In this document: piece after piece, positions 1-7,858 of the stretch
Layout of the letters: every line of letters begins with the position of its first letter
Numbering within the stretch: the first letter of the stretch is position 1
DNA from: Azospirillum soli
GTDB taxonomy: Bacteria > Pseudomonadota > Alphaproteobacteria > Azospirillales > Azospirillaceae
Length of the DNA stretch: 64,000 nucleotides
Direction: 5' to 3'
Assembly (NCBI RefSeq): GCF_017876165.1
Contig: NZ_JAGINQ010000015.1
Location: forward strand, 62,001-126,000
Translations under genes and position numbers: made by a program
Notes under the pieces: generated by a model
The model's database searches: none
What the model was told of the DNA's origin: nothing
Seen by the model: only the letters and a program-made list of their open reading frames with translations

Positions 1-669
1 CAATCGCTCAAGATCGCCACGGTCCCGATCCTTATAGCCGGTATCGGGCTGCGGCGCACCACCGGTCTTGGAGGCGCCGGGAACCGGAGTCGACAGCCGG
101 TCCAGCGCCTCCTTCGCCTCGATGGCCTGACGCGCGCGGTCGCGCGCCATGTCCATGTGGCCGAGCCCGTCCTTGCGCAGGTTCTCGGGCACGAATTCGT
201 AGATCATGCCGGCGCCGGCGGCCAGCAGCGGCCGGGTCTTGGCGGTTTGCAGCCAGGCCGGGTGCTCGGCCGGGTTCGGCACCAGCCAGGCGAAGAACAG
301 GTAGGCGACCGAAGCAAGAATCGCGCCCTTCAGCAGGCCGAACACGAAGCCCAGCGAACGGTCCAGCGCCGACAGCCCGGAATTCTGCACGCCGCGCGAC
401 ACCGCGCGCCCCAGGATCGTGAAGACCACGAGGCTGACCACGAAGACCGCCACGGCCGACACCGCGTAGGCCGCCATCTCGATCCGGATGTGCTGCTGGG
501 CGAGCGGCAGGACGTAAGGCAGGGCGTACATCGTCACGATGGCGGCGCCGGCCCAGGCCGCGACCGACAGCACCTCGGCCACCATGCCGCGCGTGAAGGC
601 CAGAAGTGCGGCCAGCAGAAGCACGACGATGACGGCGAGATCCGCCGGATTGATTGGGAAAGTCTCCAT
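1..669 (-). CDS. cvpA: CvpA family membrane protein (partial, 3' end outside window)
   Basis: The reading frame stays open from the ATG at 669 to the left edge, giving 223 codons without a stop. The N-terminus (METFPINPADLAVIVVLL) runs into a series of hydrophobic segments separated by short loops, typical of the CvpA/colicin V production family of four-helix inner-membrane proteins. The last visible part is hydrophilic and rich in Asp, Arg and Pro. In alphaproteobacteria cvpA commonly follows radA and precedes purF; here it lies 34 bp downstream of radA on the same strand, consistent with co-transcription. The molecular function of the family is poorly defined. Identification rests on hydrophobic pattern, N-terminal sequence and synteny. 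Confidence 0.85.
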   Translation of the reverse strand, partial: METFPINPADLAVIVVLLLAALLAFTRGMVAEVLSVAAWAGAAIVTMYALPYVLPLAQQHIRIEMAAYAVSAVAVFVVSLVVFTILGRAVSRGVQNSGLSALDRSLGFVFGLLKGAILASVAYLFFAWLVPNPAEHPAWLQTAKTRPLLAAGAGMIYEFVPENLRKDGLGHMDMARDRARQAIEAKEALDRLSTPVPGASKTGGAPQPDTGYKDRDRGDLERL

Positions 670-703
670 AACGCCGCTCAGCCCCTCAGTGCCACTCACT
701 GCC

Positions 704-2086
704 TCAATCGCGCCGGTGCGTTGCCTGGAACAGAGGCATCAGCTCGCCCAGGTGATGCAGTTCCACCGTCTTCAGGCCGCCGTCGTTGCGGCTGGCCCTT
801 TGGCCGTTCCGTCTAGCCGGAAAGATGGCCGTTGAAAACCCCAGCTTTGCGGCTTCCTTCAGGCGGGTGTCGCTCTGGCCCACCGCGCGCACCTCGCCGG
901 ACAGACCGATCTCCCCGAAAACCACGGCGTCCGCCGGCACCGGCTCGCCGGTCAGCGACGACACCAACGCCGCCGCGACGGCGAGGTCCGCCGCCGGTTC
1001 CGTGATCCGCAGGCCGCCCGCGACGTTCAAATAGACGTCGTTGGCGCCGATCTGCACGCCGCAGCGCGCCTCCAGCACCGCCAGAACCATGGCGAGCCGC
1101 GCCGAATCCCAGCCGACCACCGCGCGGCGCGGCGTGCCGAGCGGCGAGGGCGCAACCAGCGCCTGCACCTCCACCAGCACGGGGCGCGTGCCCTCCATTC
1201 CGGCGAAGACGGCGGCACCCGACACGTCGCCGCGCCGTTCGGCCAGGAACAGGGCGGAGGGGTTGGCGACCTCGCCCAGGCCGCCGTCGGTCATCTCGAA
1301 CACGCCGATCTCGTCGGTCGGGCCGAAGCGGTTCTTGACCGCGCGCAGGATGCGGAACTGGTGGCCGCGCTCGCCTTCGAAATACAGCACCGTGTCCACC
1401 ATGTGCTCCAGCACGCGGGGGCCGGCGATCATGCCTTCCTTGGTGACGTGCCCGACCAGCAGCAGCACGACGCCGCGGCGCTTGGCCGCGCGAATCAACT
1501 CCTGGGCCGAGGCGCGGACCTGCGCCACCGTGCCCGGCGCGCTGTCCAGATTGTCCACATACATCGTCTGAATGGAGTCGATGACGATGATGTCCGGCCC
1601 GTCCGCCGCGTCCATCGACGCCACGATGTCGCGCACACTGGTGGCCGATGCCAGCTGAACCGGCGCCGCGACGCAGCCCAGCCGCAGCGCGCGCAGCCGC
1701 ACCTGATCGACCGCCTCTTCGCCCGACACGTAGGCGCAGCGGTGGTCCTGCGCCAGCCGCGCCGTCGCCTGGAGGAGAAGCGTGGACTTGCCGATGCCCG
1801 GATCGCCGCCGATCAGGATCGCGGAGCCGGGCACCAGCCCGCCGCCGCACACGCGGTCGAACTCGGCGATGTTGGTCAGACGGCGGGGCGGCGCCTCGCT
1901 GGTGCCGGCCAGCCCGACGAAGTCCAGCCGGCGCCCGCGCGCGCTGCCCAACCCCTTGGGCGCGCTTTCCGGAGCGGCTTCTTCGACGAGCGTGTTCCAT
2001 TCGCCGCACGCGTCGCAGCGTCCCGCCCATTTCGGGAAGGTCGCACCGCACGACTGGCAGGCGTAGCGGGTTGAGGGCTTGGCCAA
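704..2086 (-). CDS. radA: DNA repair protein RadA
   Basis: RadA (Sms) is a RecA-like ATPase that promotes branch migration of recombination intermediates. From the proposed start the protein has 461 aa, the usual family length. A C4 zinc finger (Cys10, Cys13, Cys24, Cys27) is followed by Walker A GGDPGIGKST (93-102), a Walker B-like strand ending DSIQT, the RadA-specific KNRFG motif, and a C-terminal Lon-like domain. I chose the TTG at 2086 because it gives MAKPSTRYACQSCG, the conserved family N-terminus. An in-frame ATG at 2143 would add 19 residues that do not look conserved. cvpA follows on the same strand. Confidence 0.95.
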   Translation of the reverse strand: MAKPSTRYACQSCGATFPKWAGRCDACGEWNTLVEEAAPESAPKGLGSARGRRLDFVGLAGTSEAPPRRLTNIAEFDRVCGGGLVPGSAILIGGDPGIGKSTLLLQATARLAQDHRCAYVSGEEAVDQVRLRALRLGCVAAPVQLASATSVRDIVASMDAADGPDIIVIDSIQTMYVDNLDSAPGTVAQVRASAQELIRAAKRRGVVLLLVGHVTKEGMIAGPRVLEHMVDTVLYFEGERGHQFRILRAVKNRFGPTDEIGVFEMTDGGLGEVANPSALFLAERRGDVSGAAVFAGMEGTRPVLVEVQALVAPSPLGTPRRAVVGWDSARLAMVLAVLEARCGVQIGANDVYLNVAGGLRITEPAADLAVAAALVSSLTGEPVPADAVVFGEIGLSGEVRAVGQSDTRLKEAAKLGFSTAIFPARRNGQRASRNDGGLKTVELHHLGELMPLFQATHRRD

Positions 2087-2250
2087 AGGTATAGCAGCGT
2101 CTAGGGGCGGAGGCGCCCCACATATAGCAAGCCCCCGCCGCAAATCCTATGCCCTAGGTCCCAAAAACTGGGGCTTTTCTCGGACCGTTCCGGTGTTAGG
2201 TTCTACGCCCGGACAGCCGAGGATGGCGTTGGGGGCGGAGAAGACCGTGA

Positions 2251-3096
2251 GTGACGACGATGACGAACACAGGTGAGTACGTGGCTGATAGGGAAGGGCG
2301 GCGCATTCCGCTGCACGGGGCTGAGGAATTCGAGGCGATGCGCAAATCCGGCCGGCTGGCCGCGGCGACGCTGGACTACATCACCCCCTACGTGGTGCCG
2401 GGGGTCAGCACCGGGCAGCTCGACCGGCTGATCGAAGCCTTCATGCGCGACAACGGCGCGATCCCGGCGACCATCGGCTACAAGGGCTACCAGCACGCCA
2501 GCTGCATTTCGCCCAACCATGTCGTCAACCACGGCATTCCCAGCGACGACAAGACGCTGGTCGATGGCGACATCGTCAACATCGACGTGACGGTGATCCT
2601 CGACGGCTGGTACGGCGACAACAGCCGCATGTACTTCGTCGGCGAGAAGATCGGCGTGAAGGCGCGCAAGCTGGTGGACATCACCTACAAGGCGATGATG
2701 GCCGGGATCGCCGCCGCCAAGCCCGGCAACACGCTGGGCGACATCGGCCACGCCATCCAGACTCTGGCCGAATCCCACCGTTACGGCGTGGTGCGCGACT
2801 TCGGCGGACACGGCATCGGCCGTGTCTTCCATGACGCGCCGCACGTGGACCATTTCGGCAAGCGCGGCACCGGGGTGCTGCTGAAGCCCGGCATGGTCTT
2901 CACCATCGAGCCGATGCTGAACGCCGGCAAGCCGGACGTGAAGATCTTGTCCGATGGCTGGACCACCGTGACCCGCGACCGGTCCCTGTCCGCCCAGTTC
3001 GAACATCAGGTCGGCATCACCGAGGACGGCTGTGAGATCTTCACCCTGTCCCCCGCCGGTTACACCCAGCCGCCCTATTGTGTTTCCGCTCCATGA
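2251..3096 (+). CDS. map: type I methionine aminopeptidase
   Basis: Removes the N-terminal methionine from nascent proteins in the cytoplasm. The 281-aa product has the pita-bread fold signature and all five metal ligands: Asp112 (in NIDVTV), Asp123 (GDNS), His187 (GGHGIGR), Glu220 (TIEPM) and Glu251 (FEHQV). The substrate-positioning His94 (NHGIP) is also present. It carries a short N-terminal extension before the catalytic domain. Its stop codon overlaps the ATG of the NUDIX gene by 4 bp, so the two are probably translationally coupled. Confidence 0.96.
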   Translation: MTTMTNTGEYVADREGRRIPLHGAEEFEAMRKSGRLAAATLDYITPYVVPGVSTGQLDRLIEAFMRDNGAIPATIGYKGYQHASCISPNHVVNHGIPSDDKTLVDGDIVNIDVTVILDGWYGDNSRMYFVGEKIGVKARKLVDITYKAMMAGIAAAKPGNTLGDIGHAIQTLAESHRYGVVRDFGGHGIGRVFHDAPHVDHFGKRGTGVLLKPGMVFTIEPMLNAGKPDVKILSDGWTTVTRDRSLSAQFEHQVGITEDGCEIFTLSPAGYTQPPYCVSAP

Positions 3097-3677
3097 CCGA
3101 GGAACTGAAGCCCTGGACGGTGCTCGACCGCCGCATTCTGCTGGACGCCAGCCCATTTCTGCGCGTCCACGAGGAAACCATCGAACTCCCCGATGGCCGC
3201 CGGATCGAGAGCTTTTACCAAGTGGATCAAAACGACTTCGTCCTGATGTTCGTGGAGGACGAGGCCGGCCGTTCCCTGATGCTGCGCCAGTACAAGCACG
3301 GCGCCCGGCGCGTCAGCCTGACCTTTCCGGCGGGGATGATGGCCCCCGGCGAGGACCCGCTGGCCGCCGCGAAGCGGGAACTGCTGGAGGAAACCGGCTA
3401 CGAGGCCGCCGACTGGACGGCGTTCGGCTCCTACGTGATGCAGGGCAACCACCGTGGCTGCGCCTGCCACATGTTCCACGCGCGCGGCGCCCGCAAGGTC
3501 GCCGAGGCAGACTCCGGCGACCTGGAGGAGATGCGCCTGGAACTCCTCACCCGCGCGGAACTGATCGAAGCCGCGGCGGCGGGCGATTATGCCTTCCTGC
3601 CGATGATCGCCATGCTCGGCGCCGTCCTTCTGCCCGAACTGCGCGAAAGTCTCGCCCGCTCCGCATCGAATCCGTAG
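3093..3677 (+). CDS. NUDIX hydrolase (NDP-sugar pyrophosphatase-like)
   Basis: A protein of 194 aa with a complete Nudix box matching GX5EX7REUXEEXGU: Gly of AGMMAPGE, then REL-EETG. NUDIX enzymes hydrolyse nucleoside diphosphates linked to another moiety using Mg2+ bound by the box glutamates. The upstream strands (MLRQYKHGAR, LTFPAG) resemble the ADP-ribose/NDP-sugar pyrophosphatase subgroup, but the substrate cannot be fixed from sequence. The start is the ATG at 3093, which overlaps the TGA of map (ATGA). An upstream in-frame ATG at 3078 lies inside map and is less likely. Confidence 0.88.
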   Translation: MTEELKPWTVLDRRILLDASPFLRVHEETIELPDGRRIESFYQVDQNDFVLMFVEDEAGRSLMLRQYKHGARRVSLTFPAGMMAPGEDPLAAAKRELLEETGYEAADWTAFGSYVMQGNHRGCACHMFHARGARKVAEADSGDLEEMRLELLTRAELIEAAAAGDYAFLPMIAMLGAVLLPELRESLARSASNP

Positions 3678-3844
3678 CTTCGTCTCCCTGCGACACCCCG
3701 CGTCGTTGCGTTGGTCGTGAACGAATTCTAATGTTCGATCAATTCCGGCGGTGCGGGGAGCCAGGTCATGGGAATCGGCGGCGTTTCCTCACCCTTTGGC
3801 TCTGTGAAGCCGCAGAAGCCCAAAGCCAAAAAAGGAACGCCCCC

Positions 3845-4759
3845 ATGCGCTCGCCCATGTTCGCCCCTTTTCTCCGCTCGGCCCTTTGTCTCGGCGCCTT
3901 CTGTGCCATGGCCTTCGCTCCGCCCGCGATGGCGGCGGGCCCGGCGGCGTTCGCCGCCAGTCCCCCGTCCGTCTCCGCTTCCGGTTCCTTCATTGTCGGT
4001 CATGGCACGGTTGGAACGGGGCCGGAAGCCATCCTCGTCATGCACGAGTGGATGGGCGACCACAGCAACTACGCCGGGCTGCTGCCGTATCTCAACACGA
4101 AGGCCTTTACCTACGTGTTCGCCGATCTGCGCGGCTACGGCTGGTCCAAGGACGTGAAGGGCGACTACACCGCCGACGAGGCCGTGTCCGACATGTTCGC
4201 CCTGATGGACAAGCTGGGGCACAAGCGCTTCCACATCGTCGGCCATTCCATGTCGGGCCTGATCGCCCAGGCCATGGCGGCCAAGGACAAGACCCGCATC
4301 AAGAGCCTGATCGCCGTCACTCCGGTCCCGGCCGCCGGCTTCAAGACCGACGATGCCGGCTTCCAGCGGCTGGTGGCGGTGATCGACACTGACGACGCCA
4401 TGCGCGGCGCCATCAAGGCCCGCGTCGCCCAGCGCTACACCGACACGTGGATCGACTACAAACTGGCGATCGCGCGCAACGCCACCAGCCGCGAACCGAT
4501 GCTTGGCTATCTGAAGATGTTTACTGGCACCGACGTCAGCGCCGCCGTCGCCGGCCTGGATGTCCCGGTCCTGCTTATTACCGGCGCCGACGACATTCCC
4601 TTCTACCAGGAAGCCGCCGAGCGCCCGAAGTTTGAGGCCGCCTACAAGAACCTGACGGTGGAGACGATCCAGAACGCCGGGCATTACCCGATGCTCCAAA
4701 CTCCGCCGCTGCTCCTCGCCAAGATCGAAAAGTTTGTCGAAGCGAACGTCAAGGACTGA
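3845..4759 (+). CDS. exported alpha/beta hydrolase
   Basis: A protein of 304 aa. The N-terminal 31 residues form a typical signal peptide (basic start, hydrophobic core, small residues before AAGPAA), so a periplasmic location is expected. The alpha/beta-hydrolase core has the nucleophile elbow GHSMSG (Ser135), an acid in TGADD and a histidine in NAGHYPM, a complete triad in the right order. The substrate is unknown. An AAGGAA ribosome site sits 8 bp before the ATG. The tautomerase gene follows after 21 bp on the same strand, probably one transcript. The reading frame extends far upstream, but that part overlaps map and the NUDIX gene and is not real. Confidence 0.85.
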   Translation: MRSPMFAPFLRSALCLGAFCAMAFAPPAMAAGPAAFAASPPSVSASGSFIVGHGTVGTGPEAILVMHEWMGDHSNYAGLLPYLNTKAFTYVFADLRGYGWSKDVKGDYTADEAVSDMFALMDKLGHKRFHIVGHSMSGLIAQAMAAKDKTRIKSLIAVTPVPAAGFKTDDAGFQRLVAVIDTDDAMRGAIKARVAQRYTDTWIDYKLAIARNATSREPMLGYLKMFTGTDVSAAVAGLDVPVLLITGADDIPFYQEAAERPKFEAAYKNLTVETIQNAGHYPMLQTPPLLLAKIEKFVEANVKD

Positions 4760-4780
4760 AAAGAACGAGGAGGATGGAGC

Positions 4781-4990
4781 GTGCCCGTCATCGTTTTCGA
4801 ATCTGGCCAGTTGAGCAAAGAGGTCAAGGCGGAGCTGATCCAGCAGTTGACCGATGTCTCGGCAAAAGTGACCGGCATCCCGAAGGAGCTTTTCCTCGTT
4901 TCGATCCACGAGCTGCCCGACGATGACATCGCCGTGGGCGGCGTCACCGTCACCGAGTTGAAGCGGAGGCTGGCTGAGTCGAAGCCCTGA
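4781..4990 (+). CDS. 4-oxalocrotonate tautomerase family protein
   Basis: A 69-aa protein beginning Met-Pro-Val-Ile-Val. After methionine removal, Pro would be the N-terminal catalytic base characteristic of the tautomerase superfamily (4-OT, CaaD, MIF). The size and the beta-alpha-beta pattern fit the small 4-OT-like subunits, which form oligomers. The start codon is GTG at 4781, preceded by GAGGAGG. It follows the alpha/beta hydrolase closely, so both could act on one substrate, but nothing in the sequence names it. Confidence 0.8.
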   Translation: MPVIVFESGQLSKEVKAELIQQLTDVSAKVTGIPKELFLVSIHELPDDDIAVGGVTVTELKRRLAESKP

Positions 4991-5034
4991 GAGCCTGTTT
5001 GGAAACGCTTTGTGCCGTGGATATCCCCCAGTCT

Positions 5035-5062
5035 CGTCATTGCCGCGAAGGCGGGGATGACG
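5035..5062. repeat. intergenic palindrome of the CGTCAT...ATGACG class
   Basis: CGTCAT-tg-CCGC-gaag-GCGG-gg-ATGACG forms an interrupted palindrome between the convergent tautomerase and mlaF genes. This core (GTCATt..CCGCgaa.GCGGg..ATGAC) is a widespread proteobacterial intergenic repeat type. Translation of the flanks gives the spurious peptide pattern often seen with it. It may also act as a transcription terminator hairpin between the convergent genes. Confidence 0.6.
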
Positions 5063-5168
5063 GGTACAAGGGTGCAAACGGTCTCTGAGCGTCCGGTTCT
5101 TGAGCATCGGGCCGGCCGCAGGTCGGTCCGCCCGGAGCCCAATGCGTCTGGCGTATCGGGATCTGGCG

Positions 5169-5945
5169 CTACAGCGCCCGCACCTGCATCTTGATCGGGC
5201 CTTCCGCCTTGCCGTGGACGAACTGATCCACGAACGGGTTGCCGGAATCGTCGATGTCCTTGGCGTGGCCGGTCCAGATGATCCGGCCCTGGTAGATCAT
5301 GGCGATCCGGTCGGCGATCTTGCGGGCCGAGGCCATGTCGTGGGTGATCGTCACCGCCGTCGCGCCAAGATCCTTCACGCACTTCACGATCAGTTCGTTG
5401 ATCACGTCGGCCATGATCGGGTCGAGGCCGGTGGTCGGCTCGTCGAAGAAGATGATTTCCGGCTCGTCGGCGATGGCGCGGGCGAGGCCGACGCGCTTCT
5501 GCATGCCGCCCGACAGCTCCGCCGGGGACAGCTCGCCCACCTCCGGCCCGAGGCCCACGGCGGCGAGCTTGGCGAGCGCGATCTCCTTGGCCTGCGGGCG
5601 GGGCATGTGGGCGCCCTGGATCAGGCCGAAGGCGACGTTCTCCCAAACCTTCAGGCTGTCGAACAGGGCGGCGCCCTGGAACAGCATGCCGAACTTGTGC
5701 AGCAGCTTTTCCCGCTCGCGCGGGCGCAGCCGGGTGGTCTCCTCGCCGTCGACGCGGATGGAGCCGGAGTCCGGCGTCAGCAGGCCCAGGATGCACTTCA
5801 GCATCACCGACTTGCCGGTGCCCGACCCGCCGATGACCACCAGCGATTCGCCCCGGCCGACCTCCAGGTCGATGCCGTTCAGCACGGTCTTGGGGCCGAA
5901 ATGCTTGTGGACGCCCTTGAGCGCGATCTTCGGGACCTGCGTCAT
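5169..5945 (-). CDS. mlaF: ABC transporter ATP-binding protein, MlaF type
   Basis: Cytoplasmic ATPase of the Mla phospholipid transport system, which maintains outer-membrane lipid asymmetry. The 258-aa product from MTQVPKIALKGVHKHFG carries Walker A (GGSGTGKS), signature LSGGMQKR, Walker B (IIFFDEPTTGLDP) and a switch histidine (ITHDMA). The GGMQKR form of the signature is typical of MlaF/Mkl proteins. Start at 5945 lies 8 bp after the stop of mlaE. An in-frame ATG at 5996 would lie inside mlaE. No mlaD, mlaC or mlaB is adjacent in this window. Confidence 0.92.
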   Translation of the reverse strand: MTQVPKIALKGVHKHFGPKTVLNGIDLEVGRGESLVVIGGSGTGKSVMLKCILGLLTPDSGSIRVDGEETTRLRPREREKLLHKFGMLFQGAALFDSLKVWENVAFGLIQGAHMPRPQAKEIALAKLAAVGLGPEVGELSPAELSGGMQKRVGLARAIADEPEIIFFDEPTTGLDPIMADVINELIVKCVKDLGATAVTITHDMASARKIADRIAMIYQGRIIWTGHAKDIDDSGNPFVDQFVHGKAEGPIKMQVRAL

Positions 5946-5953
5946 GACTGCGC

Positions 5954-6733
5954 TCACTTCGTCGAGAAGAAGATGCCGGTGATGAGGTAGTTCCACACCA
6001 GGATTAGGATCGAGGCGGAGACCACCGCGTTGGTCGTCGCCGCGCCCACGCCCTGCGCGCCGCCCTTGGAGTGGTAGCCGTGGTAGCAGCCCATCAGCGC
6101 GACCACGAAGCCGAACACCGCCGCCTTCACCAGGCCGGAGATGACGTCGATCGGCTCCAGGAACTCCCAGGTGCGGTTGATGTAGGAGGACGGGTTGAAG
6201 TCCAGCCGGTAGACGCCGACCAGGAATCCGCCGAACACGCCGATGATGTCGGCCACCAGAACCAGCAGCGGCAGCATGGTCAGGCCGGCCAGCAGGCGCG
6301 GCGCCACCAGATACTTGAACGGGTTGGTGGACAGCGTGGACAGGGCGTCGATCTGCTCGGTCACGCGCATGGTGCCGATCTCGGCCGCCATGGCGGCGCC
6401 GATGCGGCCGGCGACCATCAGGCCGCCCAGCACCGGTCCCAGCTCGCGCGTCACCGACAGCGCGACCACCGTGGCGATGGCGCCCTCAGCCTGGAAGCGG
6501 GAGAAGCCCGAATAGCTCTGAAGCGCCAGCACCATGCCGGTGAACAGCGCGGTCAGCCCGACCACCGGCAAGGAGTAGTAGCCGATGTCGATCATCTGCC
6601 GCCCGATCTGCCGCAGGTAGAAGGGCGGTCGGACGCAGTGGTACAGAGCGATGCCGGTGAACAGCGCAAGCTTGCCGGTCGCTTCCAGGAAAACCAGGAA
6701 GGCACGGCCGGTGGCTGCAAGGAAACCCATCAA
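5954..6733 (-). CDS. mlaE: MlaE family lipid ABC transporter permease
   Basis: Inner-membrane permease of the Mla system, partner of the adjacent MlaF. The 259-aa product has five to six hydrophobic segments and the family signature around VTRELGPVLGGLMVAGRIG and AEIGTMRVTEQIDAL, the coupling region touching the ATPase. It lies 6 bp downstream of alr and 8 bp upstream of mlaF on the same strand, so alr-mlaE-mlaF are likely co-transcribed with dnaB upstream. The start at 6733 gives a Met-Met beginning; either Met could be used. Confidence 0.93.
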   Translation of the reverse strand: MMGFLAATGRAFLVFLEATGKLALFTGIALYHCVRPPFYLRQIGRQMIDIGYYSLPVVGLTALFTGMVLALQSYSGFSRFQAEGAIATVVALSVTRELGPVLGGLMVAGRIGAAMAAEIGTMRVTEQIDALSTLSTNPFKYLVAPRLLAGLTMLPLLVLVADIIGVFGGFLVGVYRLDFNPSSYINRTWEFLEPIDVISGLVKAAVFGFVVALMGCYHGYHSKGGAQGVGAATTNAVVSASILILVWNYLITGIFFSTK

Positions 6734-6739
6734 GCGACC

Positions 6740-7858
6740 TCAGGCGGACGGGTCCCGATAGACCCTGTGGTAGCGCGCGCCGAGGGAGGTCAGGATCTCG
6801 TACCCGATGGTGCCGCCCTCGGCCGCCACGGTGTCCACCGGGCGGTTGGGGCCGATCAACTCGACCAGCCCGCCGGGCGCCACCGCGCCGTCGGGCAGGT
6901 GGCTGACATCCACCGTCACCAGATCCATCGAAACCCGTCCAACCACCGGCACCGGCACGCCGTCGACGAACACGTTTCCGCGCCCGCTGAGCGAGCGAAG
7001 ATATCCGTCGGCATAACCCACTGCGATGGTTGCGATTTTCCCCTTAGCCGCAACGCGGTGCGTGGCACCGTAGCCAACGGTCATAGGGCTGTCAACGTTG
7101 CGCACCTGAAGCACGCGGGCGTCGAGCCGGATGGTGTCCCGCATCGGGTTCGGCCCGGCGGGCGTCGGGTTGACGCCGTACAGCGCGCAGCCCGGCCGGG
7201 CGAGGTCGAAATGGGCGGCCGGCCCCATGAAAATGCCCGACGAATTGGCGAAACTGGCCTTGGCCGCCGGCAGCCGTCCCAGCGCCGACCGGAAACGGCC
7301 GAGCTGCTGGGCGTTCATCACCGTGTCCTCGTCCGCGCAGGCGAGGTGGGTCATCCAGACCTGAACGTCGATGCCGTCGATCAGCGAAAGATCGCCCGCC
7401 AGCCGGTCCAGCTCGTCCGGACCCAGCCCGAGTCGGTTCATGCCGGTGTCGATGTGCACCACCGCCGGCAGCCGCTCGCCGCGCGTCCGGGCATAGGCTT
7501 GCCACGCCGCGATTTCGCCCAGATGGTTCAGCACCGGCAGGATGCGGTTGGCCGTGAAATCGTCCTCGCAGCCAGCGGGCAGCCCGCCCAGGCACAGGAC
7601 CCGCGCGTCGGGCGCCACCGCCCGCACCGCCAGAGCCTCGTTCAGCTGCGCCACCACGAAGGTCGTGCAGCCGGCCGCCGCCAACGCCGGAACGACGCGC
7701 GCCACGCCCAGCCCGTAGGCGTCGGCCTTGACCACGGCGGCGCATTCGGCCGGCGCCACCCGGTCGCGCAGGCTGCGCCAGTTAGCGACGACGGCGTCGA
7801 GATCGACGGTCAGGATGGCGCCGGCGCGGGCCGCTGCTTCGGACATGTTCAGAATCAC
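6740..7858 (-). CDS. alr: alanine racemase
   Basis: Pyridoxal-phosphate enzyme interconverting L- and D-alanine for peptidoglycan synthesis. The 372-aa product has the PLP lysine in AVVKADAYGLG, the N-terminal TIM barrel and the C-terminal beta domain with the catalytic tyrosine region VGYGAT and the metal/product loop VGRVSMDLVTVDV. The start is the GTG at 7858, overlapping the dnaB stop (GTGA); an ATG at 7846 is an alternative. The dnaB-alr-radA neighbourhood is conserved in alphaproteobacteria; here mlaEF and a plus-strand block separate alr from radA. Confidence 0.95.
   Translation of the reverse strand: MILNMSEAAARAGAILTVDLDAVVANWRSLRDRVAPAECAAVVKADAYGLGVARVVPALAAAGCTTFVVAQLNEALAVRAVAPDARVLCLGGLPAGCEDDFTANRILPVLNHLGEIAAWQAYARTRGERLPAVVHIDTGMNRLGLGPDELDRLAGDLSLIDGIDVQVWMTHLACADEDTVMNAQQLGRFRSALGRLPAAKASFANSSGIFMGPAAHFDLARPGCALYGVNPTPAGPNPMRDTIRLDARVLQVRNVDSPMTVGYGATHRVAAKGKIATIAVGYADGYLRSLSGRGNVFVDGVPVPVVGRVSMDLVTVDVSHLPDGAVAPGGLVELIGPNRPVDTVAAEGGTIGYEILTSLGARYHRVYRDPSA

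Noticed and set aside
3032-3844. In-frame upstream extension of the alpha/beta hydrolase through the NUDIX gene
   Set aside because: The extension overlaps map and NUDIX in another frame. A signal peptide and ribosome site define the start at 3845.
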